A stretch of 64,000 nt of DNA from Glutinoglossum americanum. Its lineage: Eukaryota; Ascomycota; Geoglossomycetes; Geoglossales; Geoglossaceae. Shown piece by piece: positions 45,989-57,149 of this stretch. Each line of letters begins with the position of its first letter. Position 1 is the stretch's first letter. The notes under the pieces were generated by a model. It did no database searches, was not told the DNA's origin, and saw only the letters and a list, made by a program, of their open reading frames with translations. Made by a program: the position numbers and the translations under genes. The stretch covers positions 79,290 to 143,289 of the forward strand of contig JAGHQL010000051.1 in the NCBI GenBank assembly GCA_020080175.1. Reading direction: 5' to 3'.

Positions 45989-48617
45989 ATGAACACGGAA
46001 GACGGAGAAATCTTCATAAAGGTAAGCAAACAAAGCCAGGGCGCCAAGTTTACGTTTGTTTCGAAACAGCGTTGCATGGTTCATGGCCATCTTCATAGTA
46101 TCGTTATGACAGACATCACTAATATCTATATTCTCAAACTAGAACCTCGCTCACTTCGTACGAACGCATGAGAAAGCACTTGCCAATGCACTCCAATTAC
46201 GGAGGCAGGCCCCTAAGCATGGCCAATCCTCTAGCATATCAGGACCTCTGGGTGGCGGGGCATCAAGGGCAACACCACCAACAGGTCAAAATCAAACCGC
46301 GTCTCCAACCTCATCTACGTCCAGCACCCTTGCTGCCGCCTTGTCTCTACCGTCCTTAAGCTTCACCTCCCACACAATGAAATCTGCGAAGCTGTCACTC
46401 ACTCCCCACCATTTGTTCTACATACTCTCACGCTTTGAGGAGTTGAATATCCCTGTTGGGCCAATGAACGTGCGGCTCGAGAATCTAGATTCCGATTCTT
46501 CCCCAGCCAACTATGTTTCTTTCCTTAGCCAATCTCAGAGATCTCGGGGTAAAAATTCTGATAGGGACTCCATTCGTTCCGTTAGTAGCGTGCGCAGCGT
46601 TATGTCAGGGATGTCGTCATTGTGGTCGAGCTTCGGTCTTGGCTCATCAAACTCTGCAGCGAAGACAGAGAGGGCCAAAGCAGCTATTCAGGCGGATCTT
46701 AAGTACCTATACTCGGCCTTCACAAAGATCCCATGCTTAAGGCTAGCACCAGACCGGAAGGCAAGGCTTATTGAAGGGTATGAGGAGTTTCCATTTGATA
46801 CAGCGGTACCACTTCTCGCCTTCAAGAACGTCAGTGCCCTAGAGATAAGCGATATAGATGTTCGGCAGTTCTACGGGTGGGACCGTATGGCCGATCAACT
46901 GCGAAGCTTATCGGTCAAGCGTGCTGGCGTAGAAGATCTTTCGGATCTTTTGGTCAGTCTTGTGCTGGATGATATGGATAGGCGAAGACGGCGATCTTCG
47001 AAGGCCCAATCCTCGCCTGTGCTTTCATGGTCCGCTCCCAGCCCTACATTGCATCAACCTGAGCTCCCGAGGTCAAACTCGGCCCCGAGCTCGCCAAAGG
47101 CAAGTGACAAACTTGGAAGCAGTTCCCCTAACCTACAGAGCACCGCTATGGTCAGGGGTGGATCTGAGGGTTCCAAGGCATCCCGCCCTAGGAGCATATC
47201 ACCGTCAACAAAACCTAGGGTAGGTTCGTCACACGGGCTCAGAGGTAGCGGACATAGGGTCAAGCGGTCAGGCTCCGGCAGCTCTCATTCTAGCTCTCGT
47301 TCTACGGTCATCCATCAAAGTGGAAGTTCTTCAAACCTTCTTATTATGGGACCATTGCCTCCCTCGAAGTGGAGGTTCTTGAAGCATCTGGGCTTGCCCG
47401 ACAACTCCCTCACATTCATGACCGCAGCAAGCCTCGCCCCCCTAGCGGACACCTTGCACTCTCTTGACCTCTCATCAAATCTTTTTACCCAGGTACCGGA
47501 CTGTCTCGCTACCCTAACGTCACTAAGAGCCCTGAATCTTTCAAACTGCATGATTGATTCTCTACACTCTCTGTCGCGGAACCCTTTACCAGCTATTACC
47601 GCATTAAACCTACGTGGAAACCGCCTTACCTCTATAGCGGGTATTGAACGGCTCCCCTCGATCGAGCGACTTGATATTCGAGACAATAAGCTCACTGACC
47701 CAACTGAAATAGCGAGATTGACTGGTGCTCCTGAAATCCGCGAAATATGGGTAACCGGAAACCCATTCACGAGGACCCACGGAGGTTACCGTGTGACAAT
47801 TTTCAACCTCTTCCGGACATCCCCCGGTTATTCGGAGGATATTGTCATTGACTCTACCGGCCCAGGCTATAGTGAGCGCAGGCAACTCGTAGATCGAATT
47901 GAAGAACCCCCTACAGTCCCCGTCGTTAAGCCTCCACTCCAACCCTACATGGCTATCCCCTCTACGAATACTAGCATCGCTGCGGCGCCACCGGTTGAGG
48001 GAACCAGAGACAGATCGGAGCCGACAGAGAGATCACTACCTCATACAGTTCAGAACGAGGTCAATACAGGAAGCGTAGGGAAGGGGCGGCGTAAAGGCAC
48101 GAGGCGGAGAATTGTTGAGCTCACCAGGAGTGACAGTCCACCTACACCTCCGGCAGATCCAACATCTAACATCAGACATATCTCGCCTACCAACGCTGGA
48201 GCAGAAGTTTATGAGGTTATCCCGGGAGACCCATTGCCACGGGCTCAACGCGTGCCGTCACAACGCCAACGTTTACCCTCACAACTGTCGCCACCTCCAC
48301 GAATAGACACAACAATGGCTGCGCCATCAATTCAAACCTCATATGCTACCCCCACCAACCAGCACACTTCAAAAGAAATTCAGGATTGGAACACAAATGG
48401 TGAAATATATAGGAAGAAAATTGAAGCTTTACGGAACGAAGTCGGGAACGCAAGATGGCTCAGCGTGCTGAGCGAGGAGGGCTGGGACAACCATAGGGGC
48501 TCCCAAACGATCAGCCCTGGTCCGGAGTTCAGCCCAGCAAGTACCATAAAGCCAAGTCCAACAACACCTCGAGCTAATTCGCAACCTATCGTTAGCGGAA
48601 GCCGAACCTTAGGTTAA
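45989..48617 (+). CDS. leucine-rich-repeat protein of unknown function
   Basis: Two exons, 45989-46021 and 46143-48617, join in phase (MNTEDGEIFIK, then NLAHFVRTHEKALANAL) for 835 residues. The first part has an ordered block (LSLTPHHLFYILSRFEELNI; LLAFKNVSALEISDIDVRQF; WDRMADQLRSLSVKRAGVED), then a long Ser-rich disordered stretch. Residues about 425-555 carry five or six SDS22-type leucine-rich repeats (LHSLDLSSNLFTQVPDCLAT, LRALNLSNCMIDSLHSLS, ITALNLRGNRLTSIAGIERL, IERLDIRDNKLTDPTEIARL) with the cap IREIWVTGNPFT. The tail is basic and Ser/Pro-rich. Layout recalls STK11IP-like or Sog2-like scaffolds, which I cannot confirm. Likely a signalling scaffold. Confidence 0.83.
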
Positions 48618-50437
48618 CAGCCCTCGGTGGATTTGGCGTTGGTCCGTCGTACCTTGCCCCATCATACAAACACACACATGCTTATGTATGATGATTCTTC
48701 ATAACAGCAATCATTCTGCATCCTACTTCTACTTTCTTTCCCGTAATCCGCATATGTTCTTCCTTGCCATGTCTTATCGTTAGTCATTCTGCCCGTTCAC
48801 GATTTCAGGCTTTACATCTTCATCCGCTCCGCATTGCATCGTATGTCTTGCTCTCTGCATGGCCGGTTTGCTCTAGTACATCATTCTGCATCTGCATAAG
48901 CTTCATTTGGGTTTTTTTTAGGCGGCTCTGTCTAAGGCGTCGCTGCGGCAGGGAGAGCGGGAAAGTCAGGACAGAAGGGGGCTTCGGCCCTGTTTGGTCT
49001 CTTTAATGTGCTCTCATAGAATGCCCTGTATTAATATGGGATTTGGCTAGGGCGTTTGCATTCTCATTTGCTCTAAATCTCATGTTCTCCATTAGCAGAC
49101 TATGTAAGAGGGCATAGTCTGAACAGAGTATACCTGCAAAATTGGTGTGGATTGCCTGTGCTTACAGTCAAGTACGCTGTAAATCTCCACTGGTATTTTT
49201 TGCGAACTGTTCCGACGAAACTATCTTGTGGGTGGTGATGGTCGCACCAAGCTTCCCCACATTTTCAGGGCATGCAGCCCCAAACGGGAACGCCAATGAA
49301 CTTGATGTGATTCACATACTCTTGTAATTCGCCGTACTGAACCCCTGTCGCGTCAACTAGAGAACCAATGCGCTGGAACCTTCGGCATTTGAAAGCAAGA
49401 AATTTTTTGCCCATAATTGCTCAGCGAAAGCATCTTTGGCATAACAAAGTACAGAGAGTGGACACGCTGCTCGGACCCAGGGGCGACGGCTGGCGGCACT
49501 CCTTTCAGCGCGGTCCCTAACGAGAATTATTTACTGCTATTGCTTGACGAAATAGATTTGCTATTCCCCATGCCGCCCTGTAGACCTCAAGCGGGCATCT
49601 AGTCTTATTCACATCGTCATTCACTAGCTTTCCTTATTTAGCGCGCAGGGGCAAAATTGTTGCGCGGGTGTTTTGTATGGAAGAGTCCCCAATCCCTGGC
49701 CAAGACTTGAAACCCTCTTCATCGCTCCAACAAACTTCGTTACCACCGCCACTACTAATTGATCCTGCACCCCCATCGACCACGATCGGCATAACCACCA
49801 ACTAGCCACTTGTGCAGACCCGTGTGAACCTCTACATCTATACTGCTCTCATTACTCGCGCAACTCAATCCCCCATCGCTAGTCGATCGCACGCGACACT
49901 GTAATCTGCGAGGTGAATACTAAACTCGTTCATCCTCCACTTTATCGATCGACTCCAGTGTCCTGTACCTTGATATCTGGGCCGCTGAATAACCTTAGCT
50001 AGAAAAGAGGTCGTTGGTACAAGGTTTCATCAACTTCTCGACACAATTAGTGGGTCCAGCAGGACACATTCTCTTAACACGAGCTGTCGGCGGCTCCACT
50101 GTTCGTGCAACCCCTCGAACTGCTATCTGTCAGCACAAAGCGATCTTAACAATAACACAGCGAGACAGGGCTCTGTTTACCTGCATCTCTTACAAGATTG
50201 CAAATAACTCTTGTATGTCTACTCTCTCGTATCTTAGCGTACTACGGGTGCCCGCGGCTCTTGTGTATCTCTTGCACCTCGTAACCTTTTCTAACCTCGC
50301 GTCAAGAAATTGATAGTGCATCACAGCAACTCGACAACTCAACGACTTTGATCGGAACGCAAGTTTCCTAAACCCTTTACCCCTCCCCTCCTCGCTCCCT
50401 ACATACTCTCTTCACTTCGCGGGAGGAAACCTTAACC
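48618..50437. other. intergenic region and likely long PP1 leader
   Basis: 1.8 kb between the leucine-rich-repeat gene and the PP1 gene. No supportable gene. Pyrimidine-rich, CAACTC-type sequence near 50.3-50.4 kb fits a transcript leader. The frame at 50014-50313 looks like chance or an upstream frame in that leader. Confidence 0.5.
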
Positions 50438-51712
50438 ATGGCGGATTCGAATGAGGTGGATCTTGATTCCATCATTGATAGATTGTTGGAAGTGAGAGGC
50501 AGCCGGCCAGGGAAGCAGGTTCAACTTCTCGAAACAGAGATTCGTTATCTTTGCACGAAAGCACGTGAGATTTTCATCTCTCAACCTATACTTTTGGAGC
50601 TAGAGGCACCAATCAAGGTATGCAACCTGATCCAAAAGAATCACACCGCCCTGCCCCACGCTACGAGCAGAGACTTACGAGCCGCTCAGATTTGTGGAGA
50701 CATACACGGGCAATACTATGATCTTCTCCGTCTGTTCGAGTATGGTGGGTTCCCACCAGAAGCCAACTACCTCTTCCTAGGCGATTATGTGGACAGAGGC
50801 AAACAATCTCTCGAGACCATCTGCCTTCTCCTAGCATACAAAATCAAATACCCGGAAAACTTTTTCATCCTCCGCGGGAACCACGAATGCGCATCGATCA
50901 ATCGCATCTACGGTTTCTATGACGAATGTAAGAGACGTTACAACATCAAACTATGGAAGACATTCACAGATTGCTTCAATTGCTTGCCCATTGCCGCCAT
51001 TATCGACGAGAAGATTTTCACCATGCATGGAGGACTAAGCCCTGACTTGAATTCTATGGAGCAAATCCGTCGGGTGATGCGTCCAACTGATGTACGTGTT
51101 CCTGCCCCCAGATTCTCGCACATCTACCAGAGATCCTCAATTGTTGGGGAGGTAGATTACGTCAATGCGCTAACCTCTTCAGATTCCGGACTGTGGCCTT
51201 CTTTGCGATCTGCTATGGTCCGACCCTGACAAGGACATCACTGGGTGGAGCGAAAACGATCGTGGTGTCTCCTTCACGTTTGGCCCAGACGTCGTCTCGC
51301 GATTTCTCCAGAAGCACGACATGGACCTCATCTGCCGAGCACATCAAGTAGTCGAGGACGGATACGAATTCTTCTCAAAACGACAGTTAGTTACGCTTTT
51401 CAGCGCACCAAACTACTGCGGGGAATTTGATAATGCAGGAGCTATGATGAGCGTGGATGAGAGTTTGCTTTGTTCTTTCCAGGTTTGTGCTCCGCCCCCA
51501 ACCTCGATCCCACCGACTTTCCCTAGCCGGTGAACACACTGCCGTTGCTTACGTATGCATATTTGGGGTGTAAAGAAGTAACTCTTAAGCTGACCGCTCA
51601 TTTCTTTTTCACGCAGATTCTAAAACCAGCCGAGAAAAAACAAAAGTACGTCTACGGTGGCATGGGCGCAGGCAGGCCTGTAACTCCTCCAAGGAAACAG
51701 AAAAAGAAATAA
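50438..51712 (+). CDS. glc7: protein phosphatase 1 catalytic subunit (Glc7/BimG/Dis2)
   Basis: The type 1 Ser/Thr phosphatase, needed for mitotic exit, glycogen control and much else. Four exons, 50438-50617, 50690-51091, 51183-51482 and 51617-51712, give 325 residues, the usual size. Metal-site motifs [22 protein letters not shown] and [20 protein letters not shown] are intact, as are [16 protein letters not shown] across the second junction and [20 protein letters not shown]. The C-terminus is short and basic, [13 protein letters not shown], with the CDK-type site TPPR. Intron 1 is 72 nt, a multiple of three without a stop, so it could be read through; strict conservation of IKICGDIHG shows it is removed. 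Confidence 0.97.
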
Positions 51713-53044
51713 ACGAGCTTTTCGTGTGTGCAGCAGGTTCGGGCGGAGAGGAAACTAAAACACTACAACATTTTCCGGCCGTCAACACGTTTTCAACTCC
51801 CGGTATAATCGTCTTGTGCATCCCTTGCCAGCAAAAATCGGCGACCGAAGAGAGCGGCGAGCGTATCTGCTATTTATTAGAACTCGACGGATGACGAGAT
51901 GGGCGAATCGTCGGAGGCTGGCTGGAACATTCGGCTGATCCACTTCATCGACGTCGTGGCGCTTGGTGAGGCTTTTATAGCTTTTGTCATTTGTAAGGGG
52001 AGGGAGATAGCGGGGCGAGGGCGGGCGGAGCACAGCTTTTTAATTTTTCTCCTTGCAATCGTGCGCGCGAGTTGTCACGTTGTTATGGCTCCTTTTGTTC
52101 AATCCATTCACGATCAAATAAATCACGCGGAAAACAGGGGCGCCTTAGCTAGCATGGCTTCCTGTCTTTTTTTTTTTTCATTACTGCGGCCTGCTAGCTA
52201 TCCATGACATGAGCCTGTGCCGTCTATGCTGTGTGGGTTCTTCGTGAGAGTCACGGCAATGGAACTCCACATTCTGCTAAGCCAATTCTGCTGTAGCACC
52301 ATGCCAAAAACGTGCTCGTAACGTCTCCATTTCCTAATGGCCCACTCCAAGACCCCATCGCCGCTAGTCTTATAGCTATAACTTCACCAGATTGCACGTC
52401 TATCGCGGGTATCTTCAATGTATATGTAAGATACGGAACCGGCCACCAGCCGGAGGAGCTACGTTTCCCAGGAAATGGAATTTTCCTAGATATTTATTGA
52501 ATTTTTCATTTTAAGGAGAGCGTCATGGTTTGGTTAGCCCAAACAAACCTCCGACGATTCGTCCATTTTAGACTCAGACGGTTTCCGTCAGGCAAAAGTC
52601 GTATTGGCAGGACAGATAGTTTGCTCGTTGGGAAAGAGAAGGATAGGGGAAACGGGGTAAAAGAGGTAGTAGATGGAGGAACAATATTGTAAAATTCTCA
52701 GAAACTAAAAAAAGAAAAAACATGCTCGGAAAGCCAAAACAAATAAATTAAATCAAGGTACAAATACCCCTGGCGGACATCGCGAGCCTGACTACGTAAC
52801 CTCGAATCAATGCAGACGCCACTGAGACGCGATCAGAGATGCTCTGTACGCTACGAAGAGGCCGTTGCTCAGGGGTTTGATTGAACAGCACGCCCAGTGA
52901 CTCTAAGGGAAATTGGTCTACCGATAACCGCATGCTCTCATTATCAGTCCGTGCGCCGACGCTATCTGACAGCATCCACCCACCTCCTCCGCACCCCCAA
53001 CCCCAAATAGGCTCTGGAGTCTGAGCCCCTTCGTAGTAATGCCA
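51713..53044. other. convergent intergenic region PP1 / SAR1
   Basis: 1.3 kb between convergent stops. It contains a run of 12 T at 52167-52178 and an A-rich stretch near 52.69-52.75 kb. The frames at 51782-52033 and 51899-52207 overlap each other on opposite strands and have no recognisable features. Confidence 0.5.
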
Positions 53045-54071
53045 CTACACGTACTGCGACATCCACCTAATGCCTTCACCATAGCCTGTCCCCATGGTGG
53101 TTAGCCTAAAGCAATCCCACTGCCACAAAGGAGGGAAAAAATTTTCGTCACACACCTTGCCTCATAACAACACTACACATGAACACCTCGATAGGTCTAA
53201 TGCCTTCGAAGGGAATCTTCCCCTTGCCTGTTGTGTGGTACAGCCCAAGCTCCTGCCTCAGCTCATCCTCGCTGACGGCGTCTGGGTGATCGATCTTGTT
53301 TCCCAGGATCAAGAAGGGCACTTTGGTCAGATTCTCCTGGGAGAGTAGCGCGTCGAGCTCAGCCTTGGATTCGGCGAGTCGCTCGCGGTCCTTGGCGTCC
53401 ACGAGGAATACAATACCCGACACTTCGGGGAAGTAGTCTTTCCAGAGACGGCGGGCTAGTTACGAAAATGGGAAGTCAGCATGTGTAGAATTCCGTATTG
53501 TAGGGTGACGGGGGGGGGTTGTTATTACCTTGTTGATGGCCGCCAAGATCAAATGTTGTGAATCTACAGTTGCCGATCGAGAGCTCTTCGGAAGCTGTTA
53601 ACCAACTTCTATCAGCATTTTAGCTCTCCTCAGGGGTGACTGCACCAAGGCACACCGCCTCAACATCGAAAGTGTCAGAATTCAAAGACTTACTGGGATG
53701 TAGTGTAGGCTGTAAGATGGCTACACGGTCATTCTGAAATGTGTACAAATAGTGTTAGCGTCAATAGGATATATACCGAAAATCATAGCACATGTTGGCC
53801 ACTCCCGCAATCTTTCATTGCTGGGGCATGCCCAAGATGGGATGACAGGACGCTAAAGCCACTAACCTTCAACATATGTAGTAAAGTCGTCTTCCCAGCA
53901 TTATCGAGACCGAGGAATAGGAGCTTAGCATGCTTGTTGAGCAGCCCAAGCTGTGCGAGGACATCATAAACTGTTGGCCAGTTAGTGAGATGACATGCTA
54001 ACGGAACCGAGCAAGAAAAGTTATAGTAATAGATCGATGAGGGCTTGCTTACACCAGTTGACAATCCACAT
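53045..54071 (-). CDS. sar1: small GTPase Sar1 (COPII coat assembly)
   Basis: Sar1 starts COPII vesicle budding at the endoplasmic reticulum. Six exons, 54071-54053, 53970-53867, 53733-53694, 53594-53529, 53455-53156 and 53085-53045, all close in phase to exactly 189 residues, the family length. The N-terminus [20 protein letters not shown] is the amphipathic helix region. G1 is GLDNAGKTT, the switch-II region [21 protein letters not shown]4 NKID and G5 CSVV. It ends [12 protein letters not shown]. The first exon has only 19 coding bases. Confidence 0.96.
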
Positions 54072-54797
54072 CGTGATCGGATTAGCTCGCAACAGAATCT
54101 GAGAGTAATAGGTTCGTTGGTTTAGGGAGCCTTAGAGTGATGAAAGAGAGTGATTTGGCCCTTTCAAGTGATGGAGGTGGGATAAGAAGAGTACTTGTTA
54201 AGGTGGCCAAGACCTCTGCCGTGGCGACGAATTATTTCAGCCTCAACCCCCAGGTCACCACATTAACAAACCACTTCACTCAATACTACGGTCAACGAAG
54301 TTTTGGGCACATACTAAGGCGATAAACCGCAACATTTGAGATCAAGTTATCATTCAATACAATTTAGGTGACACAGAGCGGTAACAACATGAAAATCCTC
54401 CCAACGGCTAAAAAGCAATATATCTCTCCCAAATGCATCAAGTGAATAGCCTCCAGAATATGTCTCGGTAAGAGAGCTAATAGTAGGGCTCCGGCTCCAG
54501 TTGCCATGAAATGATTGGTCGTCCCGCCATCGCCATCCGGGGTATGCAACGAGAAAAGAACTCAAGCACAGCAGGAGAGGGAAAAAAAAAATAGAAGAGC
54601 TTGTCTAAGCGAGCTCATGGAGAAGAAATATATACAGCCCTTGTAAGAACGACGCCATAATAACCTTGGATGCAAAGTTATACAAGTGAAATAGAAGATA
54701 GCTTCATCAAAAGTCCAGCCGTCAGTACAGAGCATTCATTTGGGGTTGCGATGGCCCAGCAGTATATCCTTGTGAGTTGTGAGACGGTATGCAGCAG
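54072..54797. promoter_or_regulatory. SAR1 promoter and 3' flank of next gene
   Basis: 726 bp between the SAR1 start and the stop of the next minus-strand gene. No coding frame or motif supported. Confidence 0.45.
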
Positions 54798-57149
54798 TCA
54801 GACAGAGAGCATATATTGGGCTTCCTGCTGCCCAACGTTAAAGCGGAATCCGCCTTTTCCTTTACCTGCTTTTACTAATCCAAGTTCTTTCATTTTCTCC
54901 GCACCTTGACCAGGTTCCGGTTTTCGTTCCTTGTCTTTGCCAGCCCGATGGCACCACTTATGGAGAAGCTTCTCACGGCGTCTCTGTCGCTTCCTTTCCA
55001 AACCTTTAACAATGTCGATAGCGCCTCGTCCGTGGAAATTGAGGTGTGTACCACTGATGGAGGTTTCAAAGGACGTACCCGCCGGGATTTTCCGCGACTC
55101 GACATACTGGTGCCTAAATGGATTTGGTGTGCGAGGAAGGGATTTCGTGTGGGTAAGACCTGGTCGAGCAGCTAGGCCATCAAAATGGACGTGGGGACCT
55201 CCCGCCCGGCGTTTCGGCGATATCGCAATTGAGGCGCGGCGAGTAGGCGGGGGAGACCTGACCCGGCGAGTTGGGGGCGGGGAGTGTATTCTCCTCTGAG
55301 CAGGCGGGGAGTGGAATAAGTGACGGGGGGTCGGCGATTGATGAACACGACCACGTTTCGTTGCCGGAGGAGAGTGTAGTCTCTTAGGCGAATGGTGTGG
55401 CGACCTCCGCTTTGTGGTACTTCGTCTGTGCCCGGTGACTGGCCCATCGTCGTAATCATCTAGCTGGCCAGAGATCCATAGGTGCTCTTCGCTATTCCGC
55501 GAGAGCGTGCCGAGCTCGTCCTCATCCTCGGGTTCAGATGTTGGAAAACTTGGGTCAATATCTTGGGGAATAGGAATATGTTTTTGCCGAATTCGTTCCT
55601 TCATGCAAGAGAGGTACGCATCTTCGAGAGGCCGGTCCTCATCCAATGTACCACAAACGAAGTCAGTGCTGTCCGGAAGATCCGGTGTTCCAGGGCGAAT
55701 CTTGACTTGGCGATGCTTACGCTGTCCGAATGGTGACTCGGAGCTGACGTTAGGAGCTTCGCCTTGTCGGATCATCGACTCAATCGAAGTTTCTGACGAG
55801 CTCCTGTGGCTCTTTGGGCGAATATGTTCCACGCTGTCTGTAGAGGTAGCCGCTGTTGTCCGACCAGGAGTCCAGAAAGATCCAGCATCACTTTCATCAT
55901 CTGAATCCGCAAAGCCCTCCTCATCATCTGTTTCATTGCCATCATCAGAGGCATCGTCATTCTCCAGATTATCGGCATTGCTGGCCAGCTCATCCAATTC
56001 TTCATCTTCTAAATCTTGCAGAGCTTCCTCCTCAGCCTCTTCACCCATCTTCCGAATAGCTTTCTCCTTCAATAGCACATCGTCTACCGTGATCTTGCGT
56101 CTGTGAGCTGTCGGTTCATGCATCCATTCTTCCTCTTCATCGACAAAGCTTGCGAATTCGTGGAACCTCGTCGACTCTGACCGTTCAAGGTCGATATCAC
56201 TATCAACGAAAGGGTTGAATGGTGCCGCGATACTTTTCACAGGTGAAGCAGGCTTAATAGTGGCCTCTGAGTCATGGTGAATCCGCGGCCGAGAGCCACC
56301 TACATCTCTTAGATGTTGGACCGAAGGGGGTGGCGGGCTTGAAAGTCGAGATCTGCCGCTTCGGTTGGCTCTAGGTGTATCTTGCTCTCGCGTGGGACAT
56401 GCGAACTTGACCATGCATGGGCGCCGAGGCGCAACCGATACAGGATCACCCGATCCTTGAGATCCAAAGACCACTACTGTTTTAGGTGGTGTAACCTCAG
56501 GTTTCGTTTCTCCGCTCAAACCACCAGATGATTTTCGTGCACATGCAAACGATATGCATCGTTTGCGGCCTAACCCTGCCTCGACTTTCGACTCCTGGAC
56601 TGTGCCGGCGACATTGGCACCAGATGCGTGAGACACCACCAGGTCGTTAGGGTCCTGGCTGCTTATGGTGTGTATTGGAACAAGAGGTTTAGTATGATGC
56701 AGGAGGCCGATTGGAGCGGGGTACATGTTCGGAAGTAGCGGAGGGCTTGGCGTGTTGGTCCTGGAAGGGCCGGTTACTCCGCCATCACTGGTAAGACCGG
56801 CAACGCTCGTATTGCTGCAGGTGGACGCAGTTGACGTGCCCCTTGTGAGGTTCTCCCTTGGCTGGCCAATTGATGACGACTCCAGACCAGTAAGCGCCTG
56901 AGTAAGCAGCGACTTCCGACGCTCGAAGTTGAGCACAGAGGATTTGTGGTACTCTGTGTCAGACATAAGATGATGCGGCCATTGCGGATAAATAAGTCGA
57001 ATGAGCTCATCCGGAGGCTCGTCAGCGTCTGTCGCGAGCTCCTCATCTCCAACACAAGCCATGTCTGTTGTTGTAGGTAGATTCTGCATGGCAACAAAAT
57101 CTATTGCACCATGCGCACTTGGGCGATTCCGATCGTGATGCTGAGCCAT
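54798..57149 (-). CDS. DUF2457-like fungal protein
   Basis: An intronless 783-residue frame beginning with an ATG. Blocks that match the fungal DUF2457 family as I know it: NFERRKSLLTQAL, RKRCISFACA, RRPCMVKFACPT, FNPFVDSDIDLERSESTRFH and EFASFVDEEEEWMHE. An acidic stretch follows (EEEALQDLEDEELDELASN), then a Pro/Arg repeat region (HSPP and RSPP units, about 55.20-55.40 kb) and a basic helical C-terminus (VKGLERKRQRRREKLLHKW). The segment RCISF fits the PP1-docking RVxF pattern, only suggestive. No membrane span or signal peptide. Function unknown. Confidence 0.8.
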   Translation of the reverse strand: MAQHHDRNRPSAHGAIDFVAMQNLPTTTDMACVGDEELATDADEPPDELIRLIYPQWPHHLMSDTEYHKSSVLNFERRKSLLTQALTGLESSSIGQPRENLTRGTSTASTCSNTSVAGLTSDGGVTGPSRTNTPSPPLLPNMYPAPIGLLHHTKPLVPIHTISSQDPNDLVVSHASGANVAGTVQESKVEAGLGRKRCISFACARKSSGGLSGETKPEVTPPKTVVVFGSQGSGDPVSVAPRRPCMVKFACPTREQDTPRANRSGRSRLSSPPPPSVQHLRDVGGSRPRIHHDSEATIKPASPVKSIAAPFNPFVDSDIDLERSESTRFHEFASFVDEEEEWMHEPTAHRRKITVDDVLLKEKAIRKMGEEAEEEALQDLEDEELDELASNADNLENDDASDDGNETDDEEGFADSDDESDAGSFWTPGRTTAATSTDSVEHIRPKSHRSSSETSIESMIRQGEAPNVSSESPFGQRKHRQVKIRPGTPDLPDSTDFVCGTLDEDRPLEDAYLSCMKERIRQKHIPIPQDIDPSFPTSEPEDEDELGTLSRNSEEHLWISGQLDDYDDGPVTGHRRSTTKRRSPHHSPKRLHSPPATKRGRVHQSPTPRHLFHSPPAQRRIHSPPPTRRVRSPPPTRRASIAISPKRRAGGPHVHFDGLAARPGLTHTKSLPRTPNPFRHQYVESRKIPAGTSFETSISGTHLNFHGRGAIDIVKGLERKRQRRREKLLHKWCHRAGKDKERKPEPGQGAEKMKELGLVKAGKGKGGFRFNVGQQEAQYMLSV

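Noticed and set aside
47054-47942. long minus-strand frames inside the leucine-rich-repeat gene
   Set aside because: They are shadows of the plus-strand coding exon.
50014-50313. 99-codon frame before PP1
   Set aside because: Lies in the probable PP1 leader, no recognised features; at most an upstream frame.
51782-52207. two opposite-strand frames of 83 and 102 codons
   Set aside because: Overlap each other in a convergent spacer; neither matches anything recognised.
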